Shown in pieces: positions 39,642-48,815 of a stretch of DNA of 64,000 bases (its first letter is position 1; every line of letters begins with the position of its first letter). A program made the translations under genes and the position numbers. Where the stretch lies: positions 1 through 64,000 of the forward strand of contig DUDB01000026.1 of the NCBI GenBank assembly GCA_012959525.1, written 5' to 3'. The stretch comes from Planctomycetota bacterium (GTDB lineage Bacteria > Planctomycetota > UBA1135 > GCA-002686595). Below the pieces are notes generated by a model. The model was not told the DNA's origin and searched no databases. It saw only the letters and a list, made by a program, of their open reading frames with translations.

Positions 39642-40349
39642 CTAGTACTGGTAGAAGATCCGGTCGCAGGAGGGGCACTGGACCATCTCCGTCCCCCGCG
39701 CCAGTCGCACGCCGATGTTCTTGGGAATCTGAACGAAACAGGCCTGACAGTGACCATCGAGCAGCTCGGCCAAGGCCTCGCCCTCGCGGATCTCCAAGAG
39801 TCGCCGATAGAGCTCCAAGTGATCCGTCTCAATTCCATCTGCGGAGAGTTTGTTGCGTTCGGCCTGTAGCTCTTCGAAGCGCGCATTCGCCTCTTCCAGC
39901 TCCTTGGCTACATTCTCTTCAAACTCTCCGAATACAGTCCTGGCCAGCTCCAACTGGCTCTCGGCAGCCACTATGTTTGCGTCGCCCGTGTCTCCCATCT
40001 CCAGCTTCTTCAGGGCATCGTCTTCCGCCTGAGAGATGTTGCGCTTCAGCTTGCGCATCTCGTGCTGATAGCTCATGAGCAGGGCCGCATCGACCTTGCC
40101 CTTGTTGGATTCGGTCTCGAGCTTGCGGAGGCGCTGGCGCATCCCCACCGTGAGGTCTTCTATTTCCTTGGCCTCTGAACGCACCCCACGAATCCGTATG
40201 CGCATTTCCTCGAGCTTCGTTTCTTGATCCTCGATCTTGGTCGTGCGCAGAGCCAGTTCCTCAGGCAAGCGGCGCTGCTCGGCCTGGACCGTGAAAATGT
40301 GGCGGTCGATCTGCTGAAGGCCCTGGAGAGCCTGCAAGGTTTCCTGCAT
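39642..40349 (-). CDS. Coiled-coil protein with C4 zinc ribbon (DUF164/zf-RING_7 type)
   Basis: The product is 235 residues. Residues of about 5-190 form a long coiled coil. A C-terminal zinc ribbon has Cys201, Cys204, Cys225 and Cys228 (HCQACF, then CPSCDRIFYQY), typical of the bacterial CT398/DUF164 family. These proteins are widespread and are proposed to bind nucleic acid or assist secretion/flagellar machinery. No function is settled. The ATG at 40349 is preceded by CCCACCCC rather than a Shine-Dalgarno sequence. Confidence 0.9.
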   Translation of the reverse strand: MQETLQALQGLQQIDRHIFTVQAEQRRLPEELALRTTKIEDQETKLEEMRIRIRGVRSEAKEIEDLTVGMRQRLRKLETESNKGKVDAALLMSYQHEMRKLKRNISQAEDDALKKLEMGDTGDANIVAAESQLELARTVFGEFEENVAKELEEANARFEELQAERNKLSADGIETDHLELYRRLLEIREGEALAELLDGHCQACFVQIPKNIGVRLARGTEMVQCPSCDRIFYQY

Positions 40350-40473
40350 GGGGTGGGATCCGTGGGTGAGAGGGCGGGGCAGTCTACCGCCAGTTGGGGT
40401 GCGCGTCAGGTCTCACCGCTCGATTTGATTGGCTTGCCCAATTCGTCCCCCCCCGCCCCGCTCGGTGGATGCT

Positions 40474-42555
40474 TCAGCCCTGCTCCGAGCGGAGTCTCTC
40501 CACGGCAGCTCGGGCTTGCTGGGAGTCAGGGAAGCGGGCACTCCACTGGCTGGCCCGTCTCCGGGCCTCGTCACCACGCTTCTGCTTCTGTAGCAGGTGC
40601 ACCAAGAGGCGCCAAGCGGCCGCCTCCTGCGCACGTGCGTTGGTGAAGGCACCGTGGTCCACGGCCTGGCCGAGAATCAGGCAAGCCCGCGTTGGATGGC
40701 CCCGGCCCGCAAGGATCGAACCCAGAACCGCTTGGGCCCGTGAGCCGCGGGGATCGAGGCGTACCGCCTCCTCCATGGCCGTCTGGGCCTGGTCGACCTT
40801 GTTCTGTTCCAGAAGAACGGCGCCGAGATGGTACTGGGCACTCTGGAGATTCACTCCGCTCTCCAGGGCAGCCCGGACGCTCGTTTCCAACTCGGCCCAA
40901 CGCTCCTGGCGCATGAGGAACCCCAGCCAGCGATCGAAGGCCAAGGGATCCGAAGGCGCGAGGCGCACGGCCCGCTCAAGGAGGGTCCCGGCTTCATCGA
41001 AGCGCTGCAAGTCCTCCAAGATCCCCACCCGGGCCAGGATGGTTTGGGGGTCGCTCGGGGCCAGGTCCAGAGCCCGTGCAGAAAGTGCTTCCGCCGAGGA
41101 GAGCTCTCCAGCCAAGGCATGCCCTACCGCCAGATGACGCAGTCCATCCGCCTCGGCCTCCACCCGGTCCCCGCGCAGGGTCCAGGCCGTCGTGAACATC
41201 AACAGGCACAGGCCGGTCCAGAGCCCACACTCCCGGCGGCTCCCAGCCCGCCACCGATCCACAAGCCAGATCACTGCGTGTCCACCCAGGACCATCAGCA
41301 GGGGCAGGATTGGTGCCCGGAAGCGAGAGCAGACAAAGAACAACACCACGCTGAAGCTGTAGGCCAGCAAGAAGCCCCACAGGGGGAACAGCCTGTGGCG
41401 CGGTCCATGGACCAGAACCAGCACCAGGCCCAAGCCCCCCAGGGCCAGGAGGACCGAGAATCCCAAGGGACTCCAGCGCGTCACAGCACTGAACCGCCGG
41501 GCGAAGAACCGCACGGGCTGGTTGTTGCTGATCTCCTCGTCCTTCAGGAACAGGGCCCCTTTGTGGAGCATTCCCCCAAGGGCCTGGAGGGGCTGCCCAC
41601 TCGCGTAGTCCAGGGCCTTCGCCGTGTAGTGCCCGGAGATCTCAGAGGGAGCAAGAGAACGCCCCACCTCCAGCTCCGCCAGGCCCGCCGCCTCCCCTGC
41701 CGTCCCGAGGAAGTCATCGCTTGTGGTGCCCGGAACCTTCGCCGTGCGTCCGTCGGCACCAGGATGGTTGCCGATCCAGAGATTGACACCTGCCTGAGAG
41801 GAGATCAGCACCAGATCCTTCCCGACAAACAGGTTGTAGGCCGTGATGGGCAGAATCGGCAGCAGAGTACCCAGGGTCAACCAGGCACACGACGCCCAGG
41901 CTCCGGGGCGCCGCCCCCCCTTGCGTCCGACTCCCAGGATCCAGAGTGCCAGCAATGGCATGAAGAGCAGGACGTTCGGACGCGTAATCGCAGCCAACCC
42001 CCACGCCACTCCAGCCCGAACCACCGGCCAGGGTCCTGAAGCACCACGCCCCTCCCCTCCCAGATTCAAGGTCAGCCACAGGGCTAGGAGGTTCAGCGGA
42101 ATCGACAGGGTGGGCAGGAGCAGCTCACCGTCGAAGTAGATCAGCACCCAGTAGGTGGCCGCCCCCAGACCCGCGAGGGTGGCGACCCGCCGATCAAACA
42201 GACGCCGCGCCACGCCGTAGGTCAGGACGGTCGTCGCAGCCCCCAGGAAACACTGCACGAGCCGGACGCCCATCAGGCTCCCGCCACACAGCTTGAGGCA
42301 CAGTGCCAAGAACCAAGGGTAGAGCGGAGCCCGGAAGAAGGGTCCCTCCTGAAACTCGCGACCTGCTGCCAGCTCCCGGGCCCAGTCCAGGTGAAAGGCC
42401 GGGTCCGTCACCGGCGCCGTGAAGTAGGGGCTGGTGCTCAGGTCGAGCACATAGACCGCTCGAAGCGCAAAGGCCAGGGCCGCAAGCCCCAGCACAACCC
42501 AGCGCTCACTGGAAGCCCCACCCCCATGCCCATCGGCGGGCGGGTTCGTCTGCAT
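40474..42555 (-). CDS. Membrane glycosyltransferase (GT39-like) fused to TPR repeats
   Basis: The product is 693 residues. The first ~430 residues contain about eleven transmembrane helices. The first extracytoplasmic loop holds an acidic site (VTDPAFHLDWARELAAG) and a PFFRAPLYPWFL stretch, as in GT-C/PMT-type enzymes that use polyprenyl-phosphate sugars. The C-terminal ~210 residues are tetratricopeptide repeats (for example LDLAPSDPQTILARVGIL and VRLDPRGSRAQAVLGSIL), probably extracytoplasmic, which could hold a protein acceptor. This resembles bacterial O-glycosylation candidates. The start may be ATG 42555 (AAGGA just upstream) or GTG 42567. Confidence 0.8.
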   Translation of the reverse strand: MQTNPPADGHGGGASSERWVVLGLAALAFALRAVYVLDLSTSPYFTAPVTDPAFHLDWARELAAGREFQEGPFFRAPLYPWFLALCLKLCGGSLMGVRLVQCFLGAATTVLTYGVARRLFDRRVATLAGLGAATYWVLIYFDGELLLPTLSIPLNLLALWLTLNLGGEGRGASGPWPVVRAGVAWGLAAITRPNVLLFMPLLALWILGVGRKGGRRPGAWASCAWLTLGTLLPILPITAYNLFVGKDLVLISSQAGVNLWIGNHPGADGRTAKVPGTTSDDFLGTAGEAAGLAELEVGRSLAPSEISGHYTAKALDYASGQPLQALGGMLHKGALFLKDEEISNNQPVRFFARRFSAVTRWSPLGFSVLLALGGLGLVLVLVHGPRHRLFPLWGFLLAYSFSVVLFFVCSRFRAPILPLLMVLGGHAVIWLVDRWRAGSRRECGLWTGLCLLMFTTAWTLRGDRVEAEADGLRHLAVGHALAGELSSAEALSARALDLAPSDPQTILARVGILEDLQRFDEAGTLLERAVRLAPSDPLAFDRWLGFLMRQERWAELETSVRAALESGVNLQSAQYHLGAVLLEQNKVDQAQTAMEEAVRLDPRGSRAQAVLGSILAGRGHPTRACLILGQAVDHGAFTNARAQEAAAWRLLVHLLQKQKRGDEARRRASQWSARFPDSQQARAAVERLRSEQG

Positions 42556-42653
42556 CGCATCCTTCACGGACCGAGTCTAACGACCGAGAGGGGTTCGAAC
42601 CGAACCCCTCCCGTAGGACATTCACCAGAAATGACGGCCTTGGGCCGTGACGC

Positions 42654-44423
42654 CTAGAAATCGCCGTAGTCGTCCTCGACTTCCACACCGTCCAGGAAGC
42701 TGGCCAGCTGGCGAGCACGCACCGGGTGGCGCAGCTTGCGCACGGCCTTGGCCTCGATCTGGCGCACGCGTTCACGGGTCACGCGGAAGATGCGGCCCAC
42801 CTCTTCAAGGGTATAGGTGTAGCCGTCTCCGATGCCGTAGCGCAGCTTGATGATCTCCCGCTCGCGGAAAGTCAAACTGGAGAGCACGTCGTCGATGCGA
42901 TCCTTCAGCATCTCCTGGCCCGCTGCATGCATCGGACTCTCCGCCGACTCGTCTTCGATAAAGTCACCGAAGTAGCTGTCGTCGGATTCACCGATGGGGC
43001 GATCAAGGCTGATGGGGTGCTTGCTGATCTTCATCACGCGCTTGGCTTCTTCCACCGTGATCTCCGTGGCTTCAGCCACTTCCTCCACGGACGGTTCCCG
43101 GCCCTTGGCCTGGACCAGACGCTTGGTGACGTTGCGCAGCTTGCTCATGGTCTCAATCATGTGCACCGGAATCCGGATCGTGCGTGCTTGGTCGGCGATC
43201 GAACGCGTAATAGCCTGGCGAATCCACCAGGTAGCGTAGGTCGAGAACTTGTAGCCACGACGGTACTCGTACTTCTCCACGGCCTTCATCAAGCCCGTGT
43301 TGCCCTCCTGGATCAGGTCCAGGAACGAGAGTCCGCGGTTGCGGTACTTCTTGGCAATGGACACGACCAGTCGCAGGTTTCCGCTGGACAGGTCGCGCTT
43401 GGCTTCCTCGTATCCGGCGTAGTGCAAGATCACATAGTCGAGGCGAATCTTCAAGCGACCGATGGGCTCCATAGCCGCCATCTCCAGCTCGAACATGCTC
43501 TCCCGTAGCTCTTGGAGGAGCTCTTCATTCTGAGCATCGGCCGGAGAGCGCAGAGCCGTCTCGAGCTTGCGTTCCACCGAGCGCATCTCGCGGTAGTGCT
43601 CGGCCAGGTCATCGCTGTAGGGACGCACCTTCTTGATCTGCAGGTGGCACTCCTCCAGCAAGATGATGAGCTTGCGACGCAGATTCTGTACCAGGGCCAG
43701 AGCCTCCGAGCGCGCTTCGCCCTTGAGTTCCGCGCCACCGATCAGGTGCGCTGCCAGGGGAAGGTAGGCCTCACGCATGCGTACATGCAGGCGCTCGATG
43801 GTCTCGATGTTGACCGGGAGGCGCTTGGCCAAGAATGGCTTGCCCAGGGTCTCCACGATCTTCGGATCATCGTCGGGCTTGGGATTCGGATTGACCTTGA
43901 GTGTGCGGTCGAAGGCGAGATTGCCGTCACGCACCTCACGCAGAGTAGCGAGGGTCTCGGTCATGCAGATTCCCGAGCCCATACACTTCTTGCGGAAGCG
44001 CTTGCGCGTGATCTCGATGGATTTGGCAAGGAAGATCTCCTCGGGGCGCGTCAGCAGCGGGATCTCACCCATCTGGGTCAGATACATGCGCACCGGGTCA
44101 TCAATCTTCTCCGGCAGGACACCCTTCGGTGCCTTCGCCGCCGCGCGTTTCTTGACCTTGATACCGGCCGCAGGCCTCGCAGCCGTGGCGCGGGGGAGAG
44201 CAGCCGCGGCGTCCTTGCCGCGCTTGGGGCTATTGGCCGAACGGCCTTCGCCATCCATGATCTCAATACCCGCTTTCTCTAGACCCGCAAAGACCTGATC
44301 CATCTTGTCGGGAGGCACAAACTTGTCTTCAAGAAGCTTGTTCATCTCGGCAAAGGTCAGGAAGCCTTTCGCTCGGCCTTCGTCAGCAAGAAGCTTGACG
44401 GTCTCGTCGATTTTTACAGTCAT
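42654..44423 (-). CDS. rpoD: Primary sigma factor (sigma-70, RpoD/SigA)
   Basis: The product is 589 residues. Region 1.1 is at the start (about 1-70), [16 protein letters not shown] marks region 1.2, a non-conserved insert follows, and region 2 has [19 protein letters not shown] and [13 protein letters not shown]. Region 4.2 ends with the helix-turn-helix [20 protein letters not shown]. It directs RNA polymerase to housekeeping promoters. It lies 21 bases after the dnaG stop, the common dnaG-rpoD order. Its ATG is preceded by ACTCCCCAAAG and has no Shine-Dalgarno sequence. Confidence 0.98.
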   Translation of the reverse strand: MTVKIDETVKLLADEGRAKGFLTFAEMNKLLEDKFVPPDKMDQVFAGLEKAGIEIMDGEGRSANSPKRGKDAAAALPRATAARPAAGIKVKKRAAAKAPKGVLPEKIDDPVRMYLTQMGEIPLLTRPEEIFLAKSIEITRKRFRKKCMGSGICMTETLATLREVRDGNLAFDRTLKVNPNPKPDDDPKIVETLGKPFLAKRLPVNIETIERLHVRMREAYLPLAAHLIGGAELKGEARSEALALVQNLRRKLIILLEECHLQIKKVRPYSDDLAEHYREMRSVERKLETALRSPADAQNEELLQELRESMFELEMAAMEPIGRLKIRLDYVILHYAGYEEAKRDLSSGNLRLVVSIAKKYRNRGLSFLDLIQEGNTGLMKAVEKYEYRRGYKFSTYATWWIRQAITRSIADQARTIRIPVHMIETMSKLRNVTKRLVQAKGREPSVEEVAEATEITVEEAKRVMKISKHPISLDRPIGESDDSYFGDFIEDESAESPMHAAGQEMLKDRIDDVLSSLTFREREIIKLRYGIGDGYTYTLEEVGRIFRVTRERVRQIEAKAVRKLRHPVRARQLASFLDGVEVEDDYGDF

Positions 44424-44444
44424 CTTTGGGGAGTGGGGAAGGAT

Positions 44445-46313
44445 CTAGGAGAGGTGGGAGGGGACGGAACCGCGCTGGAGTTCGCGGGTCTTGTGGGTAA
44501 TCTGAATAACCAGTTCCTGGCGAGCCTCTTCTGAGAGGTCGGGGTCACTGGAGCGGACTTGGAGTTGGGAGACCTCCTTGCGCCGAGCCAGCTGGTCCAA
44601 GGTCTGGAGGCTGGCTTCAAGAAGCTCGTGAGGGGGAAGGCCGGACTGAGTGGCGTAGGTGACTAGGGAGGAGATGTGATTACGGACGGGATCTGCGCCG
44701 AGTTGGGTCATGACACTCGACTCGTCGATCAGCTTGTCCTCGTCCTCGTAGAGGACCAGTATCGCCCCCATGACGGCCTTGAGGCCTACATTGGGGCAAG
44801 AGTCCACCAGAGAACGGATTCGCGGGACCAGCGCTGAATCCATGAGAACGGAACCGACTGCGGCCTTGTAGGCGTCCACTTCGCGCTTATCTACCTTCTT
44901 TTCAGACACTTTTCCGCCGCTGGCCGACCCGCCGTCCCCATCGGGTCCCCCGGCGGGGATCGTGTTAGGCGGAGGTAAGGTGTAGCCCGGCTCCCGCACG
45001 CCGCGCCTGATGTGATTGCGCGCCTCCAGGATCGTGGACAGGGGCATCGCCAGGCGCTCAGCCAGCTGGGCGTGCAGAGACGAACGGTGCACAGGCTTGG
45101 TCAGGCGCTCGAGTAGGCGCAGGACGTCGTCCACCGCGTGGGCCTGCTCCTTGCCCTTCATCTCCCCCAACCCCTGGGTGAGAAAATCGAACCACTCCTG
45201 GGCTTGATCCAGCTGGGCGGTGAATGCCTCCGACCCTTCGCTGCACAGGTCGGCAGGGTCCATCCCGCTCGGAAGCACGGCCACTTCCAGGTCAATGTCC
45301 AGGGGCAGGAGTCCATCGAGCGCGCGCCAGGCCGCTTTCCGGCCCGCGTCGTCCCCGTCAAAGACCAGGGTCACTCGCCGCGCACCACTCTTGCGGACCA
45401 GCCCGGCATGGGTCTCGGTGGTCGAGGTCCCGAGCACGGCGCAGACGGTATTCAGCCCCACTTGATGGGCCGCCATCACGTCTGTGTAGCCCTCGACGAG
45501 GATCAGGTGCCGCCCCTTGCGCACGTAGTCAATGGCCCGGTCGAGGGCGTAGATCACGCGTCCCTTGTGGAAGTAGTCCGATTCTGAACTGTTGATGTAC
45601 TTGGGACCGGCTTTCTCGTTGTCGCTCAATCGACGCGCACCGAACCCGATGGTGCGCCCCTTCAGGTCTCGGATGGGGATCACCAAGCGTTCGCGGAAGA
45701 ACGAGTACTCCCCACCGTCGTCGCCGCGCCTCAGGACGCCCGCCTGCACCCATGCCGCGCAGGGATCGCCCGCATGCCCGCGTCCAGCCTCCTGCCGAGC
45801 CAGCCGGACCAGCTCCTGGCGGTTGCTCGGTGCCCAGCCCAATCCGAAGGCCTTGATCGTGTTCTCCCCCATCCCGCGTGAGGCCAGATACTCGCGAGCC
45901 ATGCGTCCTTCACTGCCCTGCAACTTGCGCTGGAAGAACTCATCTGCACAGGCGAGCGCGGCCATGCCAGGATCGTCCTCGCCGCGCTCCGCCCGTCGGC
46001 CACGGCTCTTGGGGATCTCCACGCCGGCCTGCGCGGCAAGTAGCTCGAGCGCATCCGTGAACCCCAGGTTCTGGCTCTTCTGCACGAAGCTCAGCACGTC
46101 GCCGCCCTCGCCGCAGGCGCCATAGCAACGCCACGTCTGCTTCGCCGGATCCACCTTGAAGGAGGGCGTCTTCTCGTCGTGGAACGGACAGCACGCCTCC
46201 CACAGGCGCCCGGCCTTCTTCAGGTCCGGCACGTATTCCCGTACGACCTCTTCGACGGCCGAGCGCAGCTTCACCTCATCGATGGCGCGCTTGAATTCGA
46301 GATCCTGGGACAT
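44445..46313 (-). CDS. dnaG: DNA primase
   Basis: The product is 622 residues. The N-terminal CHC2 zinc finger has Cys42 and His45 (CPFH), then Cys63 and Cys67 (CYGAC, three residues between rather than two). The TOPRIM catalytic core includes LVEGYTDVMAAHQVG and the DGDDAGRKAA metal site. The C-terminal helicase-binding region is present. It makes RNA primers for replication. The start at 46313 (MSQDLEFKRAIDEVK) leaves about 30 residues before the zinc finger, as in other DnaG proteins. Co-transcribed with rpoD. Confidence 0.97.
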   Translation of the reverse strand: MSQDLEFKRAIDEVKLRSAVEEVVREYVPDLKKAGRLWEACCPFHDEKTPSFKVDPAKQTWRCYGACGEGGDVLSFVQKSQNLGFTDALELLAAQAGVEIPKSRGRRAERGEDDPGMAALACADEFFQRKLQGSEGRMAREYLASRGMGENTIKAFGLGWAPSNRQELVRLARQEAGRGHAGDPCAAWVQAGVLRRGDDGGEYSFFRERLVIPIRDLKGRTIGFGARRLSDNEKAGPKYINSSESDYFHKGRVIYALDRAIDYVRKGRHLILVEGYTDVMAAHQVGLNTVCAVLGTSTTETHAGLVRKSGARRVTLVFDGDDAGRKAAWRALDGLLPLDIDLEVAVLPSGMDPADLCSEGSEAFTAQLDQAQEWFDFLTQGLGEMKGKEQAHAVDDVLRLLERLTKPVHRSSLHAQLAERLAMPLSTILEARNHIRRGVREPGYTLPPPNTIPAGGPDGDGGSASGGKVSEKKVDKREVDAYKAAVGSVLMDSALVPRIRSLVDSCPNVGLKAVMGAILVLYEDEDKLIDESSVMTQLGADPVRNHISSLVTYATQSGLPPHELLEASLQTLDQLARRKEVSQLQVRSSDPDLSEEARQELVIQITHKTRELQRGSVPSHLS

Positions 46314-46838
46314 ATTGGGGAGGACGAAGCGCGAGGCGGTCGGAGCCTCGTTGGGTCGGAGTGGATGGAGCGCGGACACGTGAAACCCGTGGAGGTCTCA
46401 GATGCGGAGCAAACCGCGAATTTCACCCCACCGAGGCGCTCTTGACCGCCTAATACGGGGTCCAAAAGCCGCTCCAGGAGAGGTACCGAACGGCTCGGGT
46501 TGAGATGCACGCAGGGGCAGCGTGAGTCTCGACCTGGGACGACCGGCAGCCGGATACACCACTATGAGCCCATCCGTAGGGGAGTTTGAGGTGGCCGGAC
46601 CGTGGTGGGGACGGTGACCAACCTCCAATGGGGATGGGGAGGGGTGGACCCTGACAGAGGAAGTATACACGCCTCCGAAGCCCGAGGCCCACCCGGGGCA
46701 GCTTTCTCGCTGGGACCCCCCCCGATCTTGGATCCCCGGATTGGGCATTCCAAATGACTTCGACCAATCCGCCACTATTCGGCCAGCTTCAATCGGGAGG
46801 ATGCATTGGGGCGGATCCGTCGGGTGAAGGGCGTGCGG
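46314..46838. other. Intergenic region between rsmA and dnaG
   Basis: This 525-base gap follows rsmA and precedes dnaG on the minus strand. Short open frames in it are Gly/Pro/Arg-rich and look non-coding. One isolated TATACT occurs on the minus strand at 46662-46667, but the matching -35 position is poor, so I do not call a promoter. The dnaG start is preceded by CCTCCCCAAT. Confidence 0.5.
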
Positions 46839-47783
46839 TCAACTCTCCTCAGGCCTCCAGCCCAGCCCCCGAGCCCCCTCCGCCAGCCCCCAGAGGTCCC
46901 CGGGTGTCAGATTATCCGCCCGGACCGCCCCACCGATGCCGCGGCTTTCTAGCAACTGTCCCGCTTTCTCTGCTGAGCGGAACATGTCCTTGAGCACCCG
47001 AGCGAGTGACTGCCGGCGCTGCCGCAGCAACCGGGCGGCAAAGGAAGAGCGGAACCTGCGATCTTCGGCAGGGGCCAGATTCTCGCGTCGCGTCAAGCGC
47101 ACCACGGTGCTCTGGACTTTGGGCCTGGGCCAGAACAGGGCAGGTCCCAGACCACGGATCCGCTCTGGAATGAAGCTCTGCAACAACCCGACGGTGAGAG
47201 GCCCCCACTCCCGTGTGCCAGGCCCGGCCAAGAGGCGCTGGGCGACCTCATCCTGGATCAGGACGGTCATGGAGATCGGTGGACACTCAAGTCCTGCGCA
47301 CAAGGCCAAGACTGGTGCCGACACCGAGTAGGGCAGGTTGCTGACCAGATGCCAGGCGCCCTCGGGCGGGAGGTCGGACAGCACGGAAGCGTTGAGAGAG
47401 TGCTTGCTCTCGAGAATGTCAGCCACCACGACCCGGGCGTTCGGGTAGGGGTCCAGAAAGTCCTCGGCGATCGGCGCGAGACGCTCGTCGATCTCTACGG
47501 CCAGTAGGTGCACGCCGGCGTGAGCCAGATGAACGGAGAGAAATCCACAACCTGGGCCCACCTCAAGGACGAAGTCTCCCGACTCCACCTGAGCATCCCG
47601 GGCAATGGCGCGCGCTGCATTCTCGTCCAAGAGAAAATTCTGACCCAGTTGCCGTGACGGCCGGAATCCAACTCCCTCAAGAGCCGCGCGGAATTCACTC
47701 CATGCAGGCCGGGGGGCACGAGGGGGTTCGGACGAAGCCCGCGGCTGAGCAGCGGGATCTTCCCTGCTCGAATCCCCGCTCAT
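46839..47783 (-). CDS. rsmA: 16S rRNA dimethyladenosine transferase
   Basis: The product is 314 residues. RPSRQLGQNFLLDENAA and LEVGPGCGFLSVHL are the hallmark N-terminal motifs of RsmA/KsgA, and LVSNLPYSVSAPVL carries the NLPY catalytic motif. It dimethylates two adjacent adenines near the 3' end of 16S rRNA. The first ~35 residues are a Pro/Ala/Ser-rich extension. The ATG overlaps the upstream TGA (ATGA), coupling it to the FGE-fold lipoprotein gene. Confidence 0.95.
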   Translation of the reverse strand: MSGDSSREDPAAQPRASSEPPRAPRPAWSEFRAALEGVGFRPSRQLGQNFLLDENAARAIARDAQVESGDFVLEVGPGCGFLSVHLAHAGVHLLAVEIDERLAPIAEDFLDPYPNARVVVADILESKHSLNASVLSDLPPEGAWHLVSNLPYSVSAPVLALCAGLECPPISMTVLIQDEVAQRLLAGPGTREWGPLTVGLLQSFIPERIRGLGPALFWPRPKVQSTVVRLTRRENLAPAEDRRFRSSFAARLLRQRRQSLARVLKDMFRSAEKAGQLLESRGIGGAVRADNLTPGDLWGLAEGARGLGWRPEES

Positions 47784-48694
47784 CCCTTGGCCCCCTCCAG
47801 CAACCACGCGATTGCCGGGGTGCCATCCCCCTCTTCCACCAGTCTTGCCAGCAGAGGCACGGCGCGGCGCCCCCAGGATCTTCCCACGGCCACCATGCGC
47901 TCACGCCATGCGGACTGGCTCCAGGATGAAGCATGCTCAAGCAGGTACTCCCGCGCCCCGACAACGCAGCGCAGACCCAGATCGTCCGAGCGATGCCCCG
48001 CTTCCAGACCCGTCGCATTGAACCGACGCACGCCGTCAAAGGAGAACAGCTCCTGCGCCCGGACCTGGAACGAACCGCCCATGGCCCACAGGGAGTAGGG
48101 CGAGCGTCCTTGGAGTCGCCAGGCCATGGGCTCCACCTGATCGGGGAGAGGAGGGGCGACCCACTCCCACACGTTCCCCACTAGGTCCTCGACCCCGGTG
48201 CCCGTCGAAGCGCCCCCGGGAAACGACCCCACCAAGGCCGAATGCCCCAAGCCCATTTCGACTGTATTGGCCACCGAAACCCGGCGGGTGTTGCCGTGGG
48301 GCCAACTCTGAGCCCGACTGCCCCCCGCGATGAACATCCACTCCGCGGCAGTGGGCAGGCGCATGCCGCGCGCTCCGGCCAAGGCCTCGGCCTCCCCATG
48401 GGTCATGCCCACCGCGGGAAGATACTCCCCTGCGCTGAGAGGAGCCCAATCGGAGAGGTCGGCCAACTCTGCTTCCGACCGCCCGCGCCAGTATTCCCAA
48501 CGCCCACGGGTGACTTCAAATCGATCGACGAGCAGGTCCTCTTGTACTTCGCAGCGCATGCCCACGAAGGGCGCAGCCCAGCCCTTGGGCACGAAGGCGA
48601 ATTGCTCCACCTCCGCACGTGGAGAGCCTTCCACGGGCAAAGGCGAGCAGGCGCTCAGGAACAGCAAGGCACCGGCAATACAACCTGGAGCCAA
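47780..48694 (-). CDS. FGE/sulfatase-modifying-factor-fold lipoprotein lacking the catalytic Cys pair
   Basis: The product is 304 residues from a TTG at 48694. A hydrophobic stretch ends FLSAC, a probable lipobox. The body is a formylglycine-generating-enzyme-like C-type lectin fold: RWEYWRGR, GMRLPTAAEWMFIA, VGNVWEWV, GGSFQVR and LGLRCVV. The two cysteines that oxidise the sulfatase Cys in true FGE, expected between GGSF and the C-terminal LGLR, are missing, so it is probably a structural or binding homologue. The start is uncertain: the frame is open to 48811 but crosses the terminator hairpin at 48701-48738. It overlaps rsmA by 4 bases. Confidence 0.7.
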   Translation of the reverse strand: MAPGCIAGALLFLSACSPLPVEGSPRAEVEQFAFVPKGWAAPFVGMRCEVQEDLLVDRFEVTRGRWEYWRGRSEAELADLSDWAPLSAGEYLPAVGMTHGEAEALAGARGMRLPTAAEWMFIAGGSRAQSWPHGNTRRVSVANTVEMGLGHSALVGSFPGGASTGTGVEDLVGNVWEWVAPPLPDQVEPMAWRLQGRSPYSLWAMGGSFQVRAQELFSFDGVRRFNATGLEAGHRSDDLGLRCVVGAREYLLEHASSWSQSAWRERMVAVGRSWGRRAVPLLARLVEEGDGTPAIAWLLEGAKG

Positions 48695-48700
48695 ACAAAG

Positions 48701-48738
48701 AAGCCCGCTCCCATCCGCCTGCGGATGGGAGCGGGCTT
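48701..48738 (-). terminator. Rho-independent terminator after the OmpA-family gene
   Basis: An exact inverted repeat has 18-base arms (48701-48718 and 48721-48738) around a 2-base centre, so a stem of about 16 bp with a small loop can form. On the minus strand it is GC-rich at the base and followed by CTTTGTTTGG. It lies 78 bases past the stop of the OmpA-family gene, in the right orientation to end its transcript. Confidence 0.75.
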
Positions 48739-48815
48739 GTGTCCGCTCAAATTCTACCTCGCGCGCAATGGACGCCGGCCACGAGAGGGCCCCGGGCGTC
48801 CTGACGCTCAAGGGT

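Noticed and set aside
46662-46667. TATACT upstream of dnaG as a -10 box
   Set aside because: The sequence 17 bases upstream is GGGCCT, unlike a -35 box, and the site is about 350 bases from dnaG.
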